This document shows positions 5,349 to 10,854 of a stretch of 10,854 bases of DNA, in pieces. The translations under genes and the position numbers were made by a program. Within the stretch, counting starts at the first letter, position 1, and every line of letters starts with the position of its first letter. The stretch is from Planctomycetota bacterium. Lineage in GTDB: Bacteria; Planctomycetota; MHYJ01; JACPRB01. The stretch is taken from contig JAHFOZ010000143.1 in the NCBI GenBank assembly GCA_023261405.1, forward strand, positions 1-10,854, read 5' to 3'. The notes beneath the pieces were generated by a model. It made no database searches. It was not told the origin of the DNA and saw only the letters and a program-made list of their open reading frames with translations.

Positions 5349-7340
5349 GTGAGCTCGAATTCCACCCGCCTGCGCCGGCTCCTCCCCGGGGACGAGCCCT
5401 CCATCCGCAGGACGCTCAAGCGGATCATCATGACCACGAGCGCCGTCGCCCTGATGATCGCCTGCGCCGCGTTCATCGCCTCCGACTTCTTCCTGGCCCG
5501 CCGCACGCTCGCGCGGCAGCTCACCGCCGTGGCGGGGGTCGTGGGGAGCCAGAGCACCGCCGCCCTCACGTTCACGGACACCAAGGTCGCCGGGGAGATC
5601 CTGGCCATGCTCTCCGTCGAACCGCAGGTCCAGAGCGCCTGCCTCTATTCCAGGGAGGGCCGGCGTTTCGCCGCCTGGGTGCGGCCGGGGGTCTACTCCC
5701 TCGAATCCCCCGCCCGGCCGGGCGCGGACGGCCCGGCGTTCACGGAGGGACGCTTCGAGGTGTTCCTGCCCGTCGTGCAGGATGGGGAGAGGATCGGGAC
5801 GATCTACCTCCGCTCGGACCTCGAGGACCTCGCCGGCCGCCTCTGGACGAACCTGGGGATCGTCCTCGTCGTCCTCCTGGCCTCCTCCTTCGCCGCCTTC
5901 CTCCTCTCCACGGGCCTGGAGGGACGCATCACCCGGCCCATCCTCGACCTCGCCCTCACGCTCCGCGAGGTCTCCAACCGGAAGGACTACTCGATCCGGG
6001 CCCGCGGTCCCGGCGAGGGGGAGTTCGCCGCCCTCGTCCACGGATTCAACGACATGCTCTCCCAGATCCAGTCGCGCGACGCCGCGCTCCTGCAGGCCCG
6101 CGACGACCTGGAGCGGCGCGTGGAGGAGCGCACCCTGGAACTCCAGAAGAAGGAAGAGCAGCTTCTCCAGTCGCAGAAGTTGGAGGCCGTGGGACACCTG
6201 GCGGGCGGCCTCGCCCACGACTTCAACAACCTCCTCTCCGTGGTCCTGGGCTACGGCGACCTCGCCCTCAGCCGGCCCTCGGTCGACCCGGAGACCCGCG
6301 GTTTCATCGAGGAGATCCAGAAGGCCGGCCAGCAGGCCGCGGTGCTCACCAGCCAGCTCCTGGCGATCAGCCGCCAGCAGGTGCTGAATCCCGTCTCCCT
6401 CCATTTGAACGTGCTCCTGGAGGATCTCCGGGGCTCGCTCGGCCGGCTGGTCGGCGAGAGGATCATCCTCGACATCCTGATGGGCTCCGATCTTCCGAAC
6501 GTCAAGGCCGACCCCGCCTCGATCCAGCAGGTCGTCCTCAACCTGGTGACGCATGCCCGGGAGGCGATGCCCGGGACGGGGCGGATCACGGTCGAGACGT
6601 CCGCGGAGCTGCTCGAGGAGCCGCTCACGTGGCGCAATGAGACAATCCCCCCCGGATCCTACGTGCAGCTCTCGGTCACCGATACGGGACCGGGCATCAG
6701 CCCGGAGGCCGAGGTCCATCTCTTCGAGCCCTTCTTCAACGGCCGCGGGCGGACGCTCGACCGCTCCACCGGCCTGGGCCTCTCCACCGTCTATGGGATC
6801 CTGAAGCAGTCCGGGGGCTTCGTCGCCGTGGAGTCCAGGGAAGGCCGGGGCACGACCTTCTCGGTGTATCTACCGGTCGAGGGGGACGGCACGTTCCGGA
6901 AGTTCACCACCACCGTCCGGCTGCTCCGCACCCCGAGGGCGGGCAACATGGTCCTTCTGGTCGAGGACGAGGCCATGGTCCGGAGGATGGCGGGGGAGAT
7001 CCTCCGGCGGAACGGCTTCATGGTCGAGGAGGCCGCAAACGGCCGCGAGGCGCTCGACCTCTTCAGCGAACAGCCTGATCGATTCGACCTCGTCGTCACG
7101 GACGTGGTCATGCCCATCATGGGCGGCCGTGAGTTGGCCGGGAACATCTCGCGGCTGAACCCGGCGACCCGGATCCTGTTCATGTCCGGCTACACCGGCG
7201 ACGCCGAACTCCAGGCCTTGAGCCGGAAGCACCGAATCCCGCTCCTTTCGAAACCGTTCACGATCGCGGCCATGACGGCCAAGGTGCGCGAGGTCCTGGG
7301 AACGCCCGACCTGGTCCAGAAGGCGGGAGATTCCGGATGA
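5349..7340 (+). CDS. Hybrid sensor histidine kinase with CHASE8-like periplasmic domain
   Basis: This inner-membrane signal protein has 663 residues from the GTG. Transmembrane segment 1 lies at about 26-48, followed by a periplasmic domain of about 115 residues that resembles CHASE8, the input domain of YfiN (arginine-rich exit, SQSTAALTFTDTKVAGEILA, later FEVFLPVVQDGERIGTIYL). Transmembrane segment 2 is at about 168-188, then HAMP (about 189-242), a coiled coil (243-277) and HisKA with the phosphorylated histidine H290 in LAHDFNN. The HATPase_c domain has DTGPG and STGLGLS boxes. The C-terminal receiver has an acidic DE pair, phospho-acceptor D585 (TDVVMP), a SGYT switch and SKPF lysine. 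The N-box reads NLVTHAREAMP: the usual second Asn is His402. I chose GTG because the next residues (LRRLL, SIRRTLKRII) belong to the conserved lead-in to the membrane helix. An ATG at 5430 would cut these off; a TTG at 5250 lies upstream of the promoter. The output partner is not visible. Confidence 0.9.
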   Translation: MSSNSTRLRRLLPGDEPSIRRTLKRIIMTTSAVALMIACAAFIASDFFLARRTLARQLTAVAGVVGSQSTAALTFTDTKVAGEILAMLSVEPQVQSACLYSREGRRFAAWVRPGVYSLESPARPGADGPAFTEGRFEVFLPVVQDGERIGTIYLRSDLEDLAGRLWTNLGIVLVVLLASSFAAFLLSTGLEGRITRPILDLALTLREVSNRKDYSIRARGPGEGEFAALVHGFNDMLSQIQSRDAALLQARDDLERRVEERTLELQKKEEQLLQSQKLEAVGHLAGGLAHDFNNLLSVVLGYGDLALSRPSVDPETRGFIEEIQKAGQQAAVLTSQLLAISRQQVLNPVSLHLNVLLEDLRGSLGRLVGERIILDILMGSDLPNVKADPASIQQVVLNLVTHAREAMPGTGRITVETSAELLEEPLTWRNETIPPGSYVQLSVTDTGPGISPEAEVHLFEPFFNGRGRTLDRSTGLGLSTVYGILKQSGGFVAVESREGRGTTFSVYLPVEGDGTFRKFTTTVRLLRTPRAGNMVLLVEDEAMVRRMAGEILRRNGFMVEEAANGREALDLFSEQPDRFDLVVTDVVMPIMGGRELAGNISRLNPATRILFMSGYTGDAELQALSRKHRIPLLSKPFTIAAMTAKVREVLGTPDLVQKAGDSG

Positions 7341-7374
7341 CGAGCAGCCACGGCCCTTCGGCCCGGAAATCCTG

Positions 7375-7911
7375 ATGAGGCGGATCACGGGCCTCCTAGC
7401 CGCCCTGTCGCTCGCCTTCCCGGCGATGGCCGAGCCCGCGCAGCACTCCGAGGAGGGGGTTAAGGCCGCCTTCCTGTTCAAGTTCACGCACTTCGTGGAG
7501 TGGCCGGCCGCCTCCTTCCCCGACGCGGCCGCGCCCTACGTCGTGGGGATCCTGGGGAAGGACCCCTTCGGGGCGCTGCTCGAGGAGACCCTTGGGGGCA
7601 AGAAGGTGAACGGCCGCAGCTTCACGGTCGTCCGGGCGGAGTCGCCCGAGGCACTGAAGGGATGCCACGTGCTCTACGTCTCCGCCTCGGAGCAGGGGAG
7701 GAGGGCCGACATCCTCCGCGCCTTGAAGGGGACGAGTTCCCTGGTCGTGGGGGACTCTACCGGTTGCGCGGAGGCGGGGGCGTCCATCAACTTCATCCTG
7801 GAAGACCGTCGGGTGCGGCTCGAGATCAACCCGGCGGCCGCGGCCCGCGCGGGCCTCAAGATCAGCTCGAAGCTCATCCAGGTCTGCCGGGTCGTGGGGG
7901 ACCGGCCGTAG
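7375..7911 (+). CDS. YfiR-family (DUF4154) periplasmic protein
   Basis: The 178-residue protein starts with a signal peptide (MRRITGLLAALSLAFPAMA, likely cleaved after residue 19), so the mature form is periplasmic. Family blocks are in order: VKAAFLFKFTHFVEWP (about 29-44), VGILGKDPFG (57-66), the gene-typical CHVLYVS (97-103), SINFILEDRRVRLEIN (137-152) and LKISSKLIQVCRVV at the end. YfiR of Pseudomonas binds the periplasmic CHASE8 domain of the diguanylate cyclase YfiN and holds it inactive; its activity depends on a disulfide. Here there are three cysteines (C97, C131, C171), so at most one intramolecular pair. The gene begins 34 bp after the kinase stop on the same strand with only a weak ribosome binding site, so the two are probably cotranscribed from the sigma-54 promoter. 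I infer that it modulates the adjacent kinase. Confidence 0.88.
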   Translation: MRRITGLLAALSLAFPAMAEPAQHSEEGVKAAFLFKFTHFVEWPAASFPDAAAPYVVGILGKDPFGALLEETLGGKKVNGRSFTVVRAESPEALKGCHVLYVSASEQGRRADILRALKGTSSLVVGDSTGCAEAGASINFILEDRRVRLEINPAAAARAGLKISSKLIQVCRVVGDRP

Positions 7912-7927
7912 AGGGCCTGAGGGAAGA

Positions 7928-7964
7928 GCCGGGGCCCGGGGATCTTCGGCGCTCGGGTCCCGGC
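7928..7964 (+). terminator. GC-rich hairpin between yfiR-type gene and sufT
   Basis: Bases 7928-7940 pair with 7952-7964 to give a 13-bp stem with an 11-base loop. Two of the pairs are G-T, which hold as G-U in plus-strand RNA but become A-C mismatches in minus-strand RNA, so the structure favours the plus transcript. It lies between convergent genes, 17 bases after the DUF4154 stop and 2 bases short of the sufT stop. No T tract follows on either strand, so it may work as a U-less terminator or as a 3' end stabiliser. Confidence 0.5.
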
Positions 7965-7966
7965 CG

Positions 7967-8506
7967 CTACATCATTCCGAGCTGGAGCTTCGCCGCCTCA
8001 GACATCATCGCCTGGGCCCAGGGCGGCTCCCAGACGAGCTCGACCGTGCACTGCTTGACGCCGGGGACCGCCAGGATTTTCTGCTGGGCTTCCGACTGGA
8101 GAATCGATCCCATGCCGCAGCCCGGGGCGGTGAGCGTCATCTTGATGTCGACCTTGTAGCCGCCCTCGGGGAAGGCCTCGACCTTGTTCTCGTACACGAG
8201 CCCGAGTTCCACGATGTTCACCGGGATCTCCGGGTCGAAGCAGGTCTTGAGTTCGTTCCACACGCGCGTCACGGTCGTCGTGAGGTCACCGGCCTGCTCC
8301 TCTTCGCGGGGGCGCGCGGGCTTGGCGGGGTCGATCCCCAGCGCGTCGGCATCAGCCCCCTCGATCCGGAGGAGCCCGATGTCCGAGAGGACCGTGTAGC
8401 TGCCGCCGAGCTCCTGCGTGATCTCCACGTGGCTCCCGGCGGGCAGCTTCGTCTTCTGCCCGTAGGGGATCGTGGTGGCAACCACGTCCCGGGTGAGGTC
8501 GATCAC
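7967..8506 (-). CDS. sufT: Putative Fe-S assembly protein SufT (DUF59/MIP18 family)
   Basis: SufT is a cytoplasmic accessory factor for iron-sulfur protein maturation, found as the last gene of many suf operons. The protein has 179 residues, close to the family's usual 175-180. The N-terminal part RDVVATTIPYGQKTKLPAGS and ITQELGGSYTV is the SufT-specific extension. The DUF59 core has CFDPEIPVNIVELGLVYE (from C89) and MTLTAPGCGMG with the conserved C130. The C-terminus ELVWEPPW and MMSEAAKLQLGM is typical of the full-length SufT type. I chose the GTG at 8506: it has GGAGG five bases upstream, starts just before the conserved RDV segment, and its G is the last base of the preceding stop TAG. 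The frame stays open upstream to 9103, but that part is a shadow of the bacilliredoxin gene. Confident assignment. Confidence 0.93.
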   Translation of the reverse strand: MIDLTRDVVATTIPYGQKTKLPAGSHVEITQELGGSYTVLSDIGLLRIEGADADALGIDPAKPARPREEEQAGDLTTTVTRVWNELKTCFDPEIPVNIVELGLVYENKVEAFPEGGYKVDIKMTLTAPGCGMGSILQSEAQQKILAVPGVKQCTVELVWEPPWAQAMMSEAAKLQLGMM

Positions 8507-9018
8507 TATCCCCTCCTCGGGATCGACGAACCGCACGCCTTCGCGTGGGAGAGCTTGGCGAACTGCTCGGGCGGGATCGACGGGCCGGTCTTCGAGCAGT
8601 GGGCCTCGAAGAGCGCCACGAGGTCCTGCGCGAGGTCCTGGGGGTAGCGTCCCTCGATCTGCGAGCGCTCGACCATCGCGGCGATCTTGCCGTCCTTGAA
8701 GAGCACCATGGAGGGGGACGAGGGGGCCGCGACGTCCGCGTGGTACTGGCGGACCTTGTCCACCGCGTCGCGTTCCATGCCGGCAAAGACGGTCACCATG
8801 CGGTCCGGGATGACCTTGTTCTGGAGTGCGAGCGCCACGCCGGGGCGCGCGGTGCCGCCCGCGCAGCCGCACACCGAGTTGATGACGCAGAGGGTCGTGC
8901 CGGCCGACGCGACGGCGCGGTCCACGTCCTCCGGGGTCAGGAGTTCCTGGAACCCGACGGCGGTGAGCTCGGCGCGCAGCGGCTTGACGGCTTCGGCGGG
9001 ATAGACGGGGGGTTGCAT
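8506..9018 (-). CDS. BrxA/BrxB-family bacilliredoxin (DUF1094), CGC motif
   Basis: The 170-residue protein has a thioredoxin-like fold family signature: TLCVINSVCGCAGGTARPG with the CGC active site at C50-C52 (plus C44), and the conserved C141 near the end of the core. In Bacillus, BrxA/BrxB remove bacillithiol from oxidised protein thiols. Core homology ends near residue 143; a 27-residue tail with SIPPEQFAKL and ACGSSIPRRG (C162) follows, longer than the roughly 145-residue Bacillus proteins. The ATG at 9018 is set by AAAGGAGG six bases upstream, whose first A bases are the stop codon of sufU. The stop overlaps the sufT GTG by one base. Its place inside the suf operon points to a role in keeping SufU, SufS or cluster intermediates reduced or sulfur-competent. 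That role is inferred; whether this organism makes bacillithiol is not known. Confidence 0.88.
   Translation of the reverse strand: MQPPVYPAEAVKPLRAELTAVGFQELLTPEDVDRAVASAGTTLCVINSVCGCAGGTARPGVALALQNKVIPDRMVTVFAGMERDAVDKVRQYHADVAAPSSPSMVLFKDGKIAAMVERSQIEGRYPQDLAQDLVALFEAHCSKTGPSIPPEQFAKLSHAKACGSSIPRRG
8512..8516 (-). promoter_or_regulatory. Ribosome binding site of sufT
   Basis: GGAGG on the minus strand lies five bases before the GTG at 8506 and inside the end of the bacilliredoxin gene. It decides the sufT start against the GTG codons further upstream in the same frame. Confidence 0.75.
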
Positions 9019-9024
9019 GGTTCT

Positions 9025-9033
9025 CCTCCTTTA
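9025..9033 (-). promoter_or_regulatory. Ribosome binding site of the bacilliredoxin gene, fused with the sufU stop
   Basis: On the minus strand TAAAGGAGG joins the sufU stop codon TAA (9033-9031) to a full Shine-Dalgarno sequence, six bases before the ATG at 9018. Ribosomes ending on sufU finish on top of the next gene's binding site, which favours reinitiation. Confidence 0.8.
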
Positions 9034-9470
9034 CTCTGTGGAAACAGTATCCTTGTGGCCTTCGATTGCGGCCTTGAGCGTGTGCCAGGCCAGCGTGGCG
9101 CACTTGACACGCACCGGGAATTCACTGACGCCGGAGAAGACCTCGAGCTTTCCGAGGTCCTCGCCGCCGGCGCCCTCCCCGGTGACCTTCGCGTGGAATT
9201 TTTCGAAGAGCGCCTCCACGTCGGCCTTCGAGCGGCCCTTCACGGCCTCCGTCATGAGCGAGGCGGAGGCGGTGGAGATGGCGCAGCCGGAGCCCTTGAA
9301 GCGCAGGTCCTCGATGCGGCCGTCCTTCATGCGCACGAAGAGCGCGAGCCGGTCGCCGCAGAGCGGGTTGTCGCCGTGCGCCGCGTGGGTGGCGTCCTCG
9401 AGCGACCCGGCGTTCCGGGGAGACTTGTAGTGGTCCAGGATCAGCTCCTGGTAGAGCTCTCTCAGGTCCG

Positions 9471-9474
<4 letters not shown>
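9031..9474 (-). CDS. sufU: Fe-S scaffold / sulfur-transfer protein SufU
   Basis: SufU accepts persulfide sulfur from SufS in a zinc-dependent way and passes it to the SufBCD scaffold. The protein has 147 residues. The N-terminus LRELYQELILDHYKSPRNAG is the family hallmark. The three conserved cysteines and the aspartate of the zinc site are C39 and D41 (NPLCGD), C64 (GSGCAIS) and C125 (VKCATLAWHTL). The roughly 20-residue insert between the second and third cysteine (about 98-118, GEGAGGEDLGKLEVFSGVSE) distinguishes SufU from IscU. The ATG overlaps the TGA of sufS in an ATGA arrangement, with GAGGTG five bases upstream inside sufS. Direct adjacency to sufS is the usual partner context. Confident assignment. 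Confidence 0.94.
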
Positions 9475-10708
<1,234 letters not shown>

Positions 10709-10712
<4 letters not shown>

Positions 10713-10854
10713 ACCCCGCTCATCAGCCCCAGGCAGCCGCCGATCTGGGCCCTCATGGCGTCCCCCTTCACCTGGTCCACGATCTCGCCCGCGAAGGCGT
10801 GGACAAGGAGGCGCCGCGCCTCGGCGAGGCCGATCCCGCGGGAGCGCATGTAGA
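10709..10854 (-). CDS. sufD: SufD (SufB/SufD family), C-terminal end
   Basis: Only the last 47 codons lie in the window, ending with TGA at 10709-10711. The visible part reads YMRSRGIGLAEARRLLVHAF and then AGEIVDQV. That is the C-terminal signature of the SufB/SufD family (membrane-independent ABC-type scaffold subunits that bind SufC and build the cluster). The short variable tail and the position immediately before sufS fit the order sufC-sufD-sufS of many bacteria, so SufD is preferred to SufB; the fragment alone does not exclude SufB. The operon promoter and any IscR/SufR-type regulator would lie beyond the window. Confidence 0.8.

Noticed and set aside
5297..6719. Long frames at 5297-6640 (plus, +1 shifted) and 5316-6719 (minus) over the kinase gene
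   Set aside because: Both are shadows; only the frame ending at 7340 shows HAMP, HisKA, HATPase and receiver motifs.
8507..9103. Upstream extension of the sufT frame to 9103 (378-residue product)
   Set aside because: The extra part overlaps the bacilliredoxin gene out of frame and is Arg-rich noise; GTG at 8506 has a good ribosome binding site and matches the SufT N-terminus.

Overview
This is a 10.85 kb stretch of a very G+C-rich bacterial chromosome (roughly two thirds G+C by eye, third codon positions nearly all G or C). It is densely coding and carries no insertion sequence, tRNA, rRNA or CRISPR array that I can see. The gene content is a SUF iron-sulfur operon with SufU and SufT, an AMP-forming acetyl-CoA synthetase, FdhD, a sigma-54-driven hybrid sensor kinase with a YfiR-family partner, and TPR proteins. 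It suggests a free-living bacterium of a group such as Acidobacteriota, Methylomirabilota/Rokubacteria or Myxococcota. The sequence alone does not settle the phylum.

Left part (1-2069): the C-terminal end of a TPR protein on the plus strand converges with a two-gene minus-strand operon. That operon encodes a 164-residue protein I do not recognise, then a 339-residue TPR protein whose ATG lies one base after the preceding stop. The operon has a perfect TATAAT box placed so that the transcript should begin at or next to the start codon.

Middle part (2070-5034): a short divergent intergenic region holds an extended -10 promoter and seven phased heptamer repeats. After it comes acs (acetate + CoA + ATP to acetyl-CoA), then fdhD, which sulfurates the molybdenum cofactor of formate dehydrogenase. 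No formate dehydrogenase is in the window.

Signalling unit (5035-7966): a 314-bp non-coding gap ends in an almost perfect sigma-54 promoter. Its predicted transcription start is within a base or two of the GTG start of a membrane hybrid histidine kinase: a CHASE8-like periplasmic domain, HAMP, coiled coil, HisKA/HATPase and receiver. A secreted YfiR-family (DUF4154) protein follows. In the Pseudomonas Yfi system, periplasmic YfiR represses the CHASE8-containing diguanylate cyclase YfiN. Here the same kind of input pair appears to be wired to phosphotransfer instead. A GC-rich hairpin closes the unit.

Right part (7967-10854, minus strand): a tight suf operon reads sufD (C-terminal end only) - sufS - sufU - bacilliredoxin-family gene - sufT. 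Every junction overlaps or is 12 nt long. SufS and SufU mobilise cysteine sulfur, SufD belongs to the SufBCD scaffold, and SufT is an accessory maturation factor. The CGC-motif bacilliredoxin inside the operon suggests a thiol-redox step attached to cluster assembly.
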